In this document: in pieces, positions 18,886 to 28,289 of the stretch
Layout: every line of letters begins with the position of its first letter
How positions within the stretch are numbered: the stretch's first letter is position 1
Assembly: GCF_029625335.1 (NCBI RefSeq)
Contig: NZ_CP121111.1
Coordinates: 496,001-560,000, forward strand
DNA from: Flavobacterium nitratireducens
GTDB taxonomy: Bacteria > Bacteroidota > Bacteroidia > Flavobacteriales > Flavobacteriaceae
Direction of reading: 5' to 3'
Length of the DNA: 64,000 nt
The notes under the pieces: model-generated
What the model was told of the DNA's origin: nothing
Databases searched by the model: none
What the model saw: the letters and a program-made list of their open reading frames with translations, nothing else
Translations under genes and position numbers: made by a program

Positions 18886-18976
18886 AAGTTAGATGTTAGA
18901 AGTTGGGAGTTAGAAGTTTTCAAACAACAGAGAATGCAACTAACACTTAACTCATAACTCATAACCCTAAACTTAA
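18886..18976. repeat. heptad-repeat hairpin hisG/hisD
   Basis: The left arm consists of 7-base units like AAGTTAG, ATGTTAG, AAGTTGG, GAGTTAG. The right arm, after a ~20-base centre, has CAACTAA, CACTTAA, CTCATAA, CTCATAA. The arms are complementary and can form a long imperfect stem filling the whole 97-base junction. There is no T-run after it. Confidence 0.8.
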
Positions 18977-18980
18977 AGAA

Positions 18981-20273
18981 ATGAATAAAATATACAATCC
19001 AACCGCTTCTACTTGGTCTACCATTCTAGAAAGACCTACTAAAACGGTTAACGATATTGAATCAATAGTTAAAGAAATTTTTGCTGCTGTTCAAAAAGAG
19101 GGAGATGTTGCTGTATCCAATTATACAAAGCAGTTTGATGGTGTAAGTTTTGAAAATATTGAAGTTTCTTCTGCTGAAATCGAAACCGCTGTTGCAAGTT
19201 TAGCTTCTGATTTAAAAGAGGCAATCGCTTTAGCAAAAGTAAATATTGAAAAATTTCACTTAGCACAAAAAACAACTCGTGTTACAGTTGAAACTACTGA
19301 AGGTGTACAATGTTGGCAAGAAAAAAGACCTATTCAAAAAGTAGGTTTATACATTCCCGGCGGAACAGCTCCTTTATTTTCTACTGTTTTGATGTTGGCT
19401 GTTCCTGCTAAAATTGCGGGTTGCAAAGAAATTGTTTTGTGTTCGCCTCCTGATAAAAACGGAAACATCAATCCTGCTATTTTGTATGCTGCTAACCTAT
19501 GTGGTGTTACTAAAATTATAAAAGTGGGAGGTATACAAGCTATTGCAGGAATGACATTTGGAACACAAGCCATTCCTAAAGTATATAAAATTTTCGGACC
19601 CGGAAATCAATATGTAACAGTTGCTAAACAATTAGCCACTCAATTTGGAGTAGCTATTGATATGCCGGCAGGACCTTCTGAATTATTAGTTGTAGCTGAT
19701 GATACTGCGATTCCTGAATTTGTAGCTTCAGATTTATTATCACAAGCAGAACACGGGACAGATAGTCAAGTAATTTTAGTTTCTACATCTAAGTCTTTTA
19801 TGGATGCTGTTGAAAACGAAATTCAATCACAATTAGAAGTATTACCAAGAAAAGCCATTGCCGAAAAAGCAATTGCTAATTCGAAATTAATCTTTGTAGA
19901 AAATCATCAAATTGCGTTGGATTTAATCAATGAATATGGTCCGGAACACTTTATTGTTTGTACGGCAAATAATGATTTTTATGTAGACGGAATCCAAAAT
20001 GCAGGTTCGGTTTTTATAGGGAATTATACACCTGAAAGCGCCGGAGATTATGCTTCAGGCACTAATCATACTTTGCCAACTAATGGTTATGCTAAAAATT
20101 ATAGCGGAGTAAATTTGGATAGTTTTATGAAATCCATGACGTTCCAAAAAATCTCTGAAACTGGTATCCAAAACATAGGAAGTGCTATTGAAATCATGGC
20201 TGAAGCCGAAGGTTTACAAGCACATAAGAATGCTGTAACTCTGAGATTAGCTGAGATAGAAAAAAGAAAATAG
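18981..20273 (+). CDS. hisD: histidinol dehydrogenase
   Basis: HisD performs the last two steps, oxidising L-histidinol to L-histidine with two NAD+. At 430 residues it has the usual length. Seen: the signature region MPAGPSELLVVADDTA, the zinc-binding SQAEHGTDSQ, the catalytic Glu-His pair in YGPEHF, and the C-terminal GLQAHKNAV zinc His region. It is second gene of the operon, placed 97 bases after hisG behind a heptad hairpin. Confidence 0.97.
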   Translation: MNKIYNPTASTWSTILERPTKTVNDIESIVKEIFAAVQKEGDVAVSNYTKQFDGVSFENIEVSSAEIETAVASLASDLKEAIALAKVNIEKFHLAQKTTRVTVETTEGVQCWQEKRPIQKVGLYIPGGTAPLFSTVLMLAVPAKIAGCKEIVLCSPPDKNGNINPAILYAANLCGVTKIIKVGGIQAIAGMTFGTQAIPKVYKIFGPGNQYVTVAKQLATQFGVAIDMPAGPSELLVVADDTAIPEFVASDLLSQAEHGTDSQVILVSTSKSFMDAVENEIQSQLEVLPRKAIAEKAIANSKLIFVENHQIALDLINEYGPEHFIVCTANNDFYVDGIQNAGSVFIGNYTPESAGDYASGTNHTLPTNGYAKNYSGVNLDSFMKSMTFQKISETGIQNIGSAIEIMAEAEGLQAHKNAVTLRLAEIEKRK

Positions 20274-20275
20274 AG

Positions 20276-20352
20276 AAAAGAATATAGAACATAGAAAGAA
20301 AATATACCACAAAGTCTATTCTCTCTATTCTATTTTCTTTATTCTTCAAAAA
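20276..20352. repeat. heptad-repeat hairpin hisD/hisC
   Basis: Purine-rich left arm with ATAGAAC/ATAGAAA units (20282-20303) and pyrimidine-rich right arm CTATTCT, CTCTATT, CTATTTT, CTTTATT (20318-20347). It has the same 7-base architecture as the hisG/hisD hairpin but a different unit. Confidence 0.75.
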
Positions 20353-20361
20353 ATAAGTATA

Positions 20362-21408
20362 ATGAAAAATTTCGATATAAATAATTTAGTTCGTGATAAT
20401 GTTAAGGTTTTAAAACCCTATTCTTCGGCACGTGACGAATTTGAAGATTTTGATACGGCTCAAATGGTATTCTTAGATGCTAATGAAAATCCATATGAAA
20501 ATGGAGTAAACCGTTACCCAGATCCGCAACAAAACAGTGTGAAAGCAGTTTTGGCAAAAAACAAAGGGCTAAGTTCAAAACAAATTTTATTAGGAAATGG
20601 AAGTGATGAAGTATTGGATTTGTTGTTCAGAGCTTTTTGCGAACCTAAAGAAGATAATGTAATTTCTTTACCGCCTACTTACGGAATGTATGGTGTTTTG
20701 GCGAATATCAACAACGTAGAACACAAAGAAATAGTGCTTTCAGATAGTTTCCAACCTAGAGTAGAAGCTATTTTAGAAGCGGTAACACCAAATACTAAAA
20801 TCATCTTTTTGTGCTCGCCAAATAACCCAACGGGAAATTCATTCACAACCGAAAGTGTTACTACTTTATTAGAAAAATTCAATGGTTTTGTGGTGATTGA
20901 TGAAGCTTATATCGACTTTTCTGAAAAAGAAAGTTGGTTAGCCAAATTAGATCAATATCCTAATTTAATAATCACACAAACACTTTCAAAAGCCTATGGT
21001 TTGGCTGGAATTCGTTTGGGAATTTGTTATGGATCAGCTGAAGCAATTGCTGTTTTAAACAAAATAAAACCACCTTACAACGTTAATGAATTAACACAAC
21101 AAAGAGCTTTAGAACGACTAAAAGATCAATCTAAAATTGATAGCGAAATAGTTGCAATTATTGCTCAAAGAGAAGCCTTACTTAAAGTATTAAGTGAAGT
21201 GAATTTTGTTGAAAAGATTTATCCTTCTGAAGCCAATTTTATCTTAGCAAAAGTAGATGATGCTAACAAACGTTATGATGAATTGATTGCCAAAGGAATC
21301 GTAATCAGGAACAGGACTACGCAGCCTTTATGTGAAAACTGTTTGCGATTTACCATTGGAACAGAGGAAGAGAATAAAAAATTAATTGAAGCTTTGAAGT
21401 CTATTTAA
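20362..21408 (+). CDS. hisC: histidinol-phosphate aminotransferase
   Basis: HisC transaminates imidazole-acetol phosphate with glutamate to histidinol phosphate. It is a 348-residue class I/II PLP enzyme: SPNNPTGNSF for the cofactor phosphate/pyridine region, VIDEAYIDF with the Asp that contacts the PLP nitrogen, Lys210 in TLSKAYGLAGIRLG as the Schiff-base lysine, and the C-terminal Arg in LRFTIGT for substrate carboxylate binding. Third gene of the his operon. Confidence 0.96.
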   Translation: MKNFDINNLVRDNVKVLKPYSSARDEFEDFDTAQMVFLDANENPYENGVNRYPDPQQNSVKAVLAKNKGLSSKQILLGNGSDEVLDLLFRAFCEPKEDNVISLPPTYGMYGVLANINNVEHKEIVLSDSFQPRVEAILEAVTPNTKIIFLCSPNNPTGNSFTTESVTTLLEKFNGFVVIDEAYIDFSEKESWLAKLDQYPNLIITQTLSKAYGLAGIRLGICYGSAEAIAVLNKIKPPYNVNELTQQRALERLKDQSKIDSEIVAIIAQREALLKVLSEVNFVEKIYPSEANFILAKVDDANKRYDELIAKGIVIRNRTTQPLCENCLRFTIGTEEENKKLIEALKSI

Positions 21409-21540
21409 ACACAGATTTCACTAATTAACACAGATAATTGTTGTTAAGTGATTGATGTTTTTAAATAGCTTACACTAATATGACTATAATTTCTCTGGTT
21501 TAAAATTTGTGGAAATCAGTGAAATTTGTGTTTTAAAAAT
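21409..21540. repeat. long inverted repeat hisC/hisB (ACACAGATTTCAC type)
   Basis: The left arm AACACAGATTTCACT plus a second partial copy AACACAGAT is at 21408-21435. The right arm AGTGAAATTTGTGTT is at 21520-21534, with ~85 bases between. It differs in sequence from the other his junction repeats but holds the same position and also contains internal short direct repeats. Confidence 0.7.
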
Positions 21541-21546
21541 ATATAA

Positions 21547-22684
21547 ATGAAAAAAGTACTTTTTATCGATCGTGACGGAACGATTGTTTTAGAACCCGAA
21601 GGATATCAATTAGACAGCTTGGAAAAATTAGAGTTTTTCCCAAAAGCTTTTCAATATTTGGCAAAAATCGCTAACGAATTGGATTATGAATTAGCAATGG
21701 TAACCAATCAGGATGGATTAGGAACTGATTCTTTTCCGGAGGATACTTTTTGGCCAACACAAAACTTCATTTTGAAAGCTTTCCAAAACGAAGGTGTTTT
21801 ATTCGACGATATTTTTATCGACCGCTCGTTTCCTGAAGACAATGCGCCTACACGCAAACCGCGTACAGGAATGTTAACCAAATACATTGACAATCCTAAT
21901 TACGATTTGGCCAATTCTTTTGTTTTGGGTGATCGAATTACCGATGTAGAGTTGGCTAAAAACTTGGGGGCAAAAGCTATTTTCTTAAAACAAGAAGAAG
22001 GTTTGGGAGGAAGTGAAACTTCGGTTGCTCATAACGAATTGGAAGAAACTATCGTTTTACAAACTACCGATTGGAAAAAAATCTATGAGTTTTTAAAGTT
22101 AGAAGAGCGTACAGCATCTATCACTAGAAAAACGCATGAAACGGATATTTATATCAAATTAAATTTGGACGGAACAGGAAAAAGCAACATCGAAACTGGA
22201 ATTGCTTTCTTCGATCACATGTTAGATCAAATTTCGCGTCACGGACAAATGGACCTGGACATCAAAGTAAAAGGCGATTTAGAAGTTGACGAACACCATA
22301 CCATTGAAGATACTGCGATCGCCTTAGGTGAGGTTTTTGCTAAAGCTTTGGGGAATAAATTAGGTATTGAACGATATGGTTTCTGTTTGCCAATGGACGA
22401 TTGTTTAGCACAAGTAGCCATCGATTTTGGTGGAAGAAACTGGTTGATTTGGGAAACGGAATTCAAACGTGAAATGGTGGGGAAAATGCCAACCGAAATG
22501 TTTTTTCCACTTTTTTAAATCATTTTCTGATGGTGCCAAAGCTAATATTAATATAAAAGCCGAAGGGGACAACGAACATCACAAGATTGAAGCAATCTTT
22601 AAAGCTTTTGCGAAAGCGATAAAAGTAGCTGTTAAACGTGACACCGAAAAAATGATTTTACCTTCAACGAAAGGGATGTTATAA
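21547..22684 (+). pseudogene. hisB: bifunctional histidinol-phosphatase / imidazoleglycerol-phosphate dehydratase, frameshifted
   Basis: Fusion of a HAD phosphatase (residues ~1-165, nucleophile D8 and D10 in FIDRDGT) that makes histidinol, and IGP dehydratase (from ~195) with [11 protein letters not shown] and the first metal motif DEHHTIED. The frame stops at 22518. The missing end, including the second metal motif DNEHHKIEA, continues in the next frame to 22684. The break lies at a run of six T (22501-22506): five T would restore [14 protein letters not shown]. The dehydratase needs both metal motifs, so the read sequence would be a histidine auxotroph. Because the rest of the operon is intact, a homopolymer length error is the likelier reading. 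Confidence 0.92.
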
Positions 22685-22689
22685 AATAA

Positions 22690-22753
22690 AGTTAGAAGTT
22701 AGAAGTGTGAGGTTAGAAACTTCCCACTTCTAACTCCTGACATCTAACTTAAA
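22690..22753. repeat. heptad-repeat hairpin hisB/hisH
   Basis: Left arm AGTTAGAAGTTAGAAGTG.. and right arm ..CACTTCTAACTCC / ATCTAACTT are complementary with a period of seven bases. Unit sequence TTAGAAG is shared with the hisG/hisD, hisH/hisA and hisF/hisIE junctions. Confidence 0.8.
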
Positions 22754-22756
22754 AGA

Positions 22757-23350
22757 ATGAAAATAGTAATCATAAATTACGGAGCAGGAAATATTCAAAG
22801 CATTCTATTTGCAATAGAAAGATTGGGATATTCTGCTGTGTTAACCAATAATCCTGAAGAAATTCAAGCCGCTGACAAAGTGATTTTCCCAGGTGTAGGC
22901 GAAGCCAGTTATGCTATGAAAATGCTTAAAAAAAGTGGATTAGACACTTTGATTCCTACATTAAAACAACCTGTTTTAGGGATTTGTTTGGGGATGCAAT
23001 TGATGTGTAATCATACCGAAGAAGGAGATACAACTGGTTTAGGAATTTTTGATGTAGATGTAATTAAGTTTTCACCCAAGGTAAAAGTACCTCAAATGGG
23101 TTGGAATACAATTTATAATCTGAAATCGGATTTGTTTAAATATGTAGCCGAAAAGGAATATATGTATCTGGTACATAGTTTTTATGCACCTTTATGTGAA
23201 GAAACCATCGCAACAACCGATTATGAAGTACCATATTCATCGGCATTGGAAAATAAAAATTTCTTTGGAACGCAATTTCACCCAGAAAAAAGCGGTGATG
23301 TAGGCGAGCGAATTTTAAAGAACTTCCTTCTTCTAACTTCTAACTTCTAA
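22757..23350 (+). CDS. hisH: imidazole glycerol phosphate synthase, glutamine amidotransferase subunit
   Basis: HisH hydrolyses glutamine and passes ammonia to HisF. A 197-residue class I amidotransferase with the nucleophile Cys77 in [10 protein letters not shown] and the His175/Glu177 pair in QFHPEKSG. Length is normal. Oddity: the last codons (LLLTSNF) and the stop are written in the TTCTAAC heptad unit that forms the arms of the neighbouring intergenic hairpins, so the repeat has replaced the native C terminus. Confidence 0.96.
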   Translation: MKIVIINYGAGNIQSILFAIERLGYSAVLTNNPEEIQAADKVIFPGVGEASYAMKMLKKSGLDTLIPTLKQPVLGICLGMQLMCNHTEEGDTTGLGIFDVDVIKFSPKVKVPQMGWNTIYNLKSDLFKYVAEKEYMYLVHSFYAPLCEETIATTDYEVPYSSALENKNFFGTQFHPEKSGDVGERILKNFLLLTSNF

Positions 23351-23353
23351 CTT
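23326..23353. repeat. half heptad repeat overlapping the end of hisH
   Basis: TTCTTCTAACTTCTAACTTCTAACTTT-like tandem units of 7 bases. Only the pyrimidine arm is present here. It runs through the hisH stop into the 7-base gap before hisA. Confidence 0.75.
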
Positions 23354-23357
23354 TATC

Positions 23358-24083
23358 ATGAGAATAATACCAGCCATAGACATTATTGACGGAAAATGTG
23401 TTCGTTTGTCTAAAGGAGATTACAATACTAAAATTGTTTACAACGAAAACCCGCTTGAAGTTGCTAAAGAATTCGAAGCACATGGAATCGAATATTTGCA
23501 TTTAGTAGATTTAGATGGAGCCAAATCAAGCCGAATTGTAAATCATAAAATTTTAGAACAAATTGCAACACAAACCAAACTGAAAATTGATTTTGGTGGT
23601 GGTTTAAAAGCTGATTCGGATTTAAAAATCGCTTTTGAATCTGGGGCAAACCAAATTACAGGAGGAAGTATTGCCGTAAAAAACCGCCCAGTTTTTGAAG
23701 AATGGATTACGAAATTTGGTGCCGAAAAAATTATTTTAGGAGCCGATGCTAATAATGAAAAAGTAGCTGTTTCAGGCTGGTTAGAAGAATCCAATGAAGA
23801 TTTAGTTCCTTTTATTCAAAACTATCAGTCAAAAGGAATTGAGTATGTTATTTGTACGGATATTGCCAAGGATGGAATGTTACAAGGACCAAGCTTTGAT
23901 TTGTACGCTAAAATTTTAAGTCAGGCTAAAGGATTAAAATTAATTGCTTCAGGAGGAATTTCCACTTTTGATGAATTACCTAAATTAGCCGAAATTGGTT
24001 GCGAAGGAACTATCATTGGTAAAGCCATTTACGAAGGGAGAATCACTTTGAAACAATTAGAAAAATATATTATACAAAGTTAG
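23358..24083 (+). CDS. hisA: ProFAR isomerase (phosphoribosylformimino-AICAR-P isomerase)
   Basis: HisA is a 241-residue (beta/alpha)8 enzyme performing the Amadori rearrangement of ProFAR to PRFAR. Catalytic Asp8 lies in [10 protein letters not shown], and the second catalytic Asp in CTDIAKDGM. Phosphate-binding segments are DFGGGLK and IASGGIS. It follows hisH by 7 bases. Its last codons (QS-stop) run into the start of the next heptad repeat. Confidence 0.96.
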   Translation: MRIIPAIDIIDGKCVRLSKGDYNTKIVYNENPLEVAKEFEAHGIEYLHLVDLDGAKSSRIVNHKILEQIATQTKLKIDFGGGLKADSDLKIAFESGANQITGGSIAVKNRPVFEEWITKFGAEKIILGADANNEKVAVSGWLEESNEDLVPFIQNYQSKGIEYVICTDIAKDGMLQGPSFDLYAKILSQAKGLKLIASGGISTFDELPKLAEIGCEGTIIGKAIYEGRITLKQLEKYIIQS

Positions 24084-24144
24084 GAGTTAGGAGTTATACG
24101 TTTAGACGTATTCACTCATAACACATAACACATAACTCATAACA
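24078..24144. repeat. heptad-repeat hairpin hisA/hisF
   Basis: Left arm AGTTAGGAGTTAGGAGTTA and right arm of ATAACAC/ATAACTC units. Complementary, period seven, filling the 62-base junction. Confidence 0.8.
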
Positions 24145-24145
24145 A

Positions 24146-24901
24146 ATGTTAACAAAAAGAATCATACCTTGTTTAGACATTAAAAACGGTCGTACTGTAA
24201 AAGGAGTAAATTTTGTAGATTTACGTGATGCAGGAGATCCGGTGGAACTGGCTAAAATTTATTCGGATGAAGGAGCTGATGAATTGGTGTTTTTAGATAT
24301 TTCTGCAACGGAAGAAAGAAGAAGAACCTTAGTAGATTTGGTTCGAAAAGTAGCTGCAACCATCAATATTCCTTTTACTGTTGGAGGAGGAATTTCGGCT
24401 GTGGAGGATGTGGAAGTTTTATTGCAAAATGGTGCCGATAAAGTTTCAATCAATTCTTCAGCTGTAAAAAATCCACAATTGATTAATGATTTAGCTCAGA
24501 AATTTGGAAGTCAGTGCGTTGTTGTAGCGATCGATGCCAAGCAAATTGATGGCGAATGGATTGTACATTTAGTAGGTGGAAAAGTACCTACGGAAATCCG
24601 ATTGTTTGATTGGGCAAAAGAAGTAGAACAAAGAGGAGCAGGGGAAATTTTGTTTACCTCAATGGATCATGACGGAACTAAAAATGGATTTGCAAATGAA
24701 GCTTTGTCCCATTTGTCTAGTTTGGTTAATATTCCAATTATTGCTTCTGGTGGAGCTGGAAATATGCAACACTTTACCGATACATTTATTGATGGAAATG
24801 CAGATGCCGCCTTGGCCGCAAGCGTTTTTCATTTTAAAGAAATTGAAATCAAAACGTTGAAAAAAGAACTTAAAAATAATAATATTGAGGTTAGAATTTA
24901 G
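24146..24901 (+). CDS. hisF: imidazole glycerol phosphate synthase, cyclase subunit
   Basis: HisF forms IGP and AICAR from PRFAR using ammonia from HisH. A 251-residue (beta/alpha)8 barrel with catalytic Asp11 in [10 protein letters not shown] and the second Asp in VVAIDAK, plus the phosphate loops VGGGIS and IASGGAG. Its closing codons GAGGTTAGAATTTAGG already resemble the heptad unit of the junction that follows. Confidence 0.97.
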   Translation: MLTKRIIPCLDIKNGRTVKGVNFVDLRDAGDPVELAKIYSDEGADELVFLDISATEERRRTLVDLVRKVAATINIPFTVGGGISAVEDVEVLLQNGADKVSINSSAVKNPQLINDLAQKFGSQCVVVAIDAKQIDGEWIVHLVGGKVPTEIRLFDWAKEVEQRGAGEILFTSMDHDGTKNGFANEALSHLSSLVNIPIIASGGAGNMQHFTDTFIDGNADAALAASVFHFKEIEIKTLKKELKNNNIEVRI

Positions 24902-24905
24902 GAAT

Positions 24906-24970
24906 AAGAAGTTAGAAGTATATATCTTCTTTCTTTTATTTCTAATTTCTAACTTCTAATCTCAAACTTT
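24906..24970. repeat. heptad-repeat hairpin hisF/hisIE
   Basis: Left arm AGAAGTTAGAAGTATA, right arm TATTTCTAATTTCTAACTTCTAAT. Complementary units of seven bases between hisF and hisIE. Confidence 0.75.
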
Positions 24971-24976
24971 AAAATA

Positions 24977-25576
24977 ATGGAAATAGATTTCTCAAAAAGT
25001 GCACACGGATTAATTCCTGCCATTATACAAGATAGTGAAACTAAAAATGTATTAATGTTAGGCTATATGAATGATGAAGCCTTTCAAAAAACAATGGAAA
25101 CAGGAAAAGTGACTTTTTTCAGTCGTTCCAAACAAAGACTTTGGACAAAAGGGGAAGAAAGTGGTCATTTTTTAAATTTGGTTGATATTAAAAATGATTG
25201 TGACGGAGATACTTTGTTGATACAAGCACAACCTGTGGGTCCAACCTGTCATACAGGAGCAGATACTTGTTGGCAAACACCAAATGAAATGAACTATGGT
25301 TTTATTTCTAATTTGGAAAGTACTATTCAAACAAGAAAAGAAAATGCAGATTATGAACAAAGTTATGTGGCTTCACTTTTTGCAAAAGGAATTAATAAAA
25401 TTGCTCAAAAAGTAGGGGAGGAAGCTGTTGAAGTAGTAATTGAAGCAAAAGATGATAATGATGATTTGTTTTTGAGTGAAAGTGCTGATTTACTGTTTCA
25501 TTATTTGATTCTATTGCAAGCAAAAGGCTACAAGCTTAATGATGTAATTGAAGTTTTAAAAAGTCGTCAGAAATAA
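24977..25576 (+). CDS. hisIE: bifunctional phosphoribosyl-AMP cyclohydrolase / phosphoribosyl-ATP pyrophosphatase
   Basis: A 199-residue fusion that catalyses steps 2 and 3 of the pathway. The N-terminal cyclohydrolase domain (~1-105) has RSKQRLWTKGEESG and the zinc/magnesium ligands in CDGDTLL and CHTGADTCW. The C-terminal pyrophosphohydrolase domain (~110-199) has the all-alpha NTP-PPase signature KVGEEAVEVVIEAKDDN. Last gene of the operon, with a long terminator hairpin behind it. Confidence 0.97.
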   Translation: MEIDFSKSAHGLIPAIIQDSETKNVLMLGYMNDEAFQKTMETGKVTFFSRSKQRLWTKGEESGHFLNLVDIKNDCDGDTLLIQAQPVGPTCHTGADTCWQTPNEMNYGFISNLESTIQTRKENADYEQSYVASLFAKGINKIAQKVGEEAVEVVIEAKDDNDDLFLSESADLLFHYLILLQAKGYKLNDVIEVLKSRQK

Positions 25577-25605
25577 CTTTAGCGCTTTCTGTTAATTTAT
25601 TATTA

Positions 25606-25649
25606 AAAACGAATCTATAAGTGTAAAATAAACTTTATGGATTCGTTTT
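25606..25649 (+). terminator. his operon terminator
   Basis: AAAACGAATC-TATAAGT and ACTTTATG-GATTCGTTTT form a long stem around a short A-rich loop, 30 bases after the hisIE stop. It is followed by a T-rich tract. Confidence 0.75.
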
Positions 25650-25718
25650 CATTTTTCTACAAAAAACCAATCTGTTATATTTACCACTTTTATTAAGGAT
25701 TCCTATTTAATAGCAATT

Positions 25719-26849
25719 ATGATTTTTCAAAACAGCCATCTCTCAGAAAAATTTACAGATACCAATATAGAAACAGGACTACATATCATTTTAACAACTG
25801 ATGAAGATGATTTTCGACCTGTTTATATCTCAGGAAATTTTAATGAATGGAGAACTCAAGACCCTGATTTTGTTATGGAAAAAATGGGGGTAGGATTGTA
25901 TCATTTTAAATTTGAACATGATTTTCCGTTGCCAGAAACGGTGTTGTATAAATTTACAAAAGGAGATTGGAGTGCTGTAGAAATTGACGTCAACGGTGAA
26001 CGCACAGAAAATCGTTCGACTACGAATCATACTGGTATTCAAAAAGAACATGTGTTTCGCTGGAGAAAAAATTGGTTACCTTATAAACCCAATTTTTTGC
26101 CTCAAATTCAATTAATTTCAGATGAATTTGAAATTCCGCAATTAAATACTACCCGTAAAGTTTGGGCATTATTACCACATGATTACGATCAATCTAGCGA
26201 AAGTTATCCTGTTATGTATTTGCAAGATGCTCAAAATTTATTCAATGAGAATGCTGAATTTGGGAATTGGGAAATTGACAAGAAATTGGCCGTAATGTCC
26301 GAATACAAAATTGGAAAAATCATTGTAATTGCTGTAGAACACGCCGAGGAAGACCGCATAAAAGAATACAATGTTGGCAAAACAGTTTTAGGAAAAGGAC
26401 AAGGAAAAAAATACATTAAGTTTTTAGTTGAAACTCTTAAACCTTATGTAGATAGTAATTTTAGGACCAAAAAAGAAAGGGAATTTACAGGAATTGGAGG
26501 AAGCTCGATGGGTGCTTTAGTGAGTATTTTTTCGGGATTACGATATCCTGAAGTTTTTGGTAAATTAATGATTTTTTCACCGTCGCTTTGGGTAACTCCA
26601 AAAATGAAGATAAAAAATAGAGTAGGAGAAAGTACTAAAATTTATTTATATGCTGGTGGTGATGAAAGTGAAACTATGCTAGAACATGTAGAAGACTTTA
26701 AAAACAAAGTACTAGAAAACGAATTTGTTGACGATAACATGAAAATCAATTTAAGCATAAACAAATTAGGAAAACATAATGAAATCTATTGGAGTGATGA
26801 ATTTCCTAAAGCTATAGAATGGCTGTTTTTTAATACTAAAGACAATTAA
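25719..26849 (+). CDS. alpha/beta-hydrolase esterase with N-terminal beta (CBM48/E-set-like) domain
   Basis: A 376-residue protein, no signal peptide. The N-terminal ~100 residues read like an E-set/CBM48 domain (PVYISGNFNEWRTQDPDF...YKFTKGDWSAVEIDVNGE). Residues ~135-370 are a putative-esterase (PF00756-type, IroE/Fes-like) domain with nucleophile Ser in GIGGSSMGALVS and a late His in LGKHNEIYW. The substrate is probably an ester or amide of a small polar compound. It opens a plus-strand operon: the M17 peptidase follows after 5 bases and the ATP-grasp gene 4 bases later. A second esterase sits at the far end of the facing operon. Confidence 0.85.
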   Translation: MIFQNSHLSEKFTDTNIETGLHIILTTDEDDFRPVYISGNFNEWRTQDPDFVMEKMGVGLYHFKFEHDFPLPETVLYKFTKGDWSAVEIDVNGERTENRSTTNHTGIQKEHVFRWRKNWLPYKPNFLPQIQLISDEFEIPQLNTTRKVWALLPHDYDQSSESYPVMYLQDAQNLFNENAEFGNWEIDKKLAVMSEYKIGKIIVIAVEHAEEDRIKEYNVGKTVLGKGQGKKYIKFLVETLKPYVDSNFRTKKEREFTGIGGSSMGALVSIFSGLRYPEVFGKLMIFSPSLWVTPKMKIKNRVGESTKIYLYAGGDESETMLEHVEDFKNKVLENEFVDDNMKINLSINKLGKHNEIYWSDEFPKAIEWLFFNTKDN

Positions 26850-26854
26850 AAAAA

Positions 26855-28285
26855 ATGAAAACTAGATTCCTCAATATTCCCGAAAAATATTCAGGTACGG
26901 TATTAATCCCTGTATCTGAAAGTAATTTTAACGACTCGACTCCTTATATATTTGATGGATTCGAAGTTAATCCAAAAGTATTTTCTGGGAAAAAAGATAC
27001 CCATTACCTAATAGAGAAAAACGATACCATTTATATTTTTATTGGACTAGGGAACAAAATTGATTACAAGTCATTAAAAAACATTTTCCGAAGAATTGCC
27101 CAAAAACAAAAAGACACATTTGCTCAAGATGTGTCTTTATTTTTTCCAGAAGTTTTTACTGAGGAACAGATAGAAGCAGCGATAAGTGGTTTACATTTAG
27201 GAACGTATAATTTGGGACATTTTAAAAAATTAGAAGTGCATCCTTTTTTACATCCTGATTTTGAATTAAAAATTTGTTCTACCAAAAATTACTCGAAAGT
27301 TATTTCTAAAGCGATAAAAATTGCCAACGCTCAATTGGAGACTTTTTCATTAGTTGATTTACCTTCAAATATTGTAACACCTAAATATTTAGCTGATTGG
27401 GCTGTTGAAAAAGGAAAACAGTTTGGTTTTGAAGTAAAAGTAATCGATTTAAAAGAAGCTATCGAACAGCGTTTAGGTGCATTTGTTGCTGTAGGTAAAG
27501 GGAGTGAAAAAGAACCACAATTTATAATCATGAATTATCAGCCTAAAAGTACTGCTGAAAATATAAAACACATCGGTTTGGTTGGTAAAGGAATTACTTT
27601 TGATACTGGAGGTTTAGATATTAAAACAGCTGGAATGGTTTATATGAAATGTGATATGGCTGGTGGAGCTGCCGTTTTTGGGGCTATGCAATTAATTGCC
27701 GATTTACAACTTACTGTCAAAGTTACCGCTATAGTACCTTGTGCTGAAAATGCTGTGGATAGTAAATCTTTTGCTCCCAGCGATGTAATTTACAGTTACA
27801 GTGGAAATTCTATAGAAATCACTAATACAGATGCCGAAGGTCGTTTAATCTTGGCTGATGGTTTATCCTATTTAATTCAAAATTACAATCCAGAATATTT
27901 AATTGATATTGCCACCTTAACAGGAAGTAGCGTCGCTACCTTAGGATATGAAGCGGCTGCTTTATTTACAAATAATTCTTTTATTGGAAGTGCTATTCAA
28001 CAAATAGGAGAGAGTATTGGGGAGCGCTCATGGCCATTACCATTATGGGAATCCTATAAAAGCGATATCGAAAGTGATATAGCCGATGTAAAAAATTTCA
28101 GTGGAAAAGCTGTTGCTGGTGCAATTAGTGCTGCAAAATTTTTAGAGTTTTTCACTAAAGAACATCAAGCTTGGGCGCATCTTGATATAGCAGGAGTTGC
28201 TTTTGGTGATGATGAATTTGCTAAAACTAAACATGCTACTGCTTTTGGTGTTCATTTATTGACTAAATTCGTAGAAATTTTATGA
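26855..28285 (+). CDS. M17 family (leucyl) aminopeptidase
   Basis: A 476-residue cytosolic two-metal aminopeptidase. Seen: the metal-binding Lys/Asp in GLVGKGITFDTGGLDIK, CDMAGGAAVFG, the signature NTDAEGRLILADGL, and IATLTGSSV. The N-terminal domain is the usual Macro-like one. It is tightly packed between an esterase gene (5 bases) and an ATP-grasp ligase gene (4 bases), which is unusual for a housekeeping leucyl aminopeptidase and suggests a role in trimming or recycling the product of the neighbouring ligases (inference). Confidence 0.92.
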   Translation: MKTRFLNIPEKYSGTVLIPVSESNFNDSTPYIFDGFEVNPKVFSGKKDTHYLIEKNDTIYIFIGLGNKIDYKSLKNIFRRIAQKQKDTFAQDVSLFFPEVFTEEQIEAAISGLHLGTYNLGHFKKLEVHPFLHPDFELKICSTKNYSKVISKAIKIANAQLETFSLVDLPSNIVTPKYLADWAVEKGKQFGFEVKVIDLKEAIEQRLGAFVAVGKGSEKEPQFIIMNYQPKSTAENIKHIGLVGKGITFDTGGLDIKTAGMVYMKCDMAGGAAVFGAMQLIADLQLTVKVTAIVPCAENAVDSKSFAPSDVIYSYSGNSIEITNTDAEGRLILADGLSYLIQNYNPEYLIDIATLTGSSVATLGYEAAALFTNNSFIGSAIQQIGESIGERSWPLPLWESYKSDIESDIADVKNFSGKAVAGAISAAKFLEFFTKEHQAWAHLDIAGVAFGDDEFAKTKHATAFGVHLLTKFVEIL

Positions 28286-28289
28286 CATT

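Noticed and set aside
18884..24976. CRISPR array or rho-independent terminators as an explanation of the his junction repeats
   Set aside because: Units are only 7 bases with no unique spacers, arms face each other, and there is no T-run; termination inside the operon would defeat the attenuator upstream.
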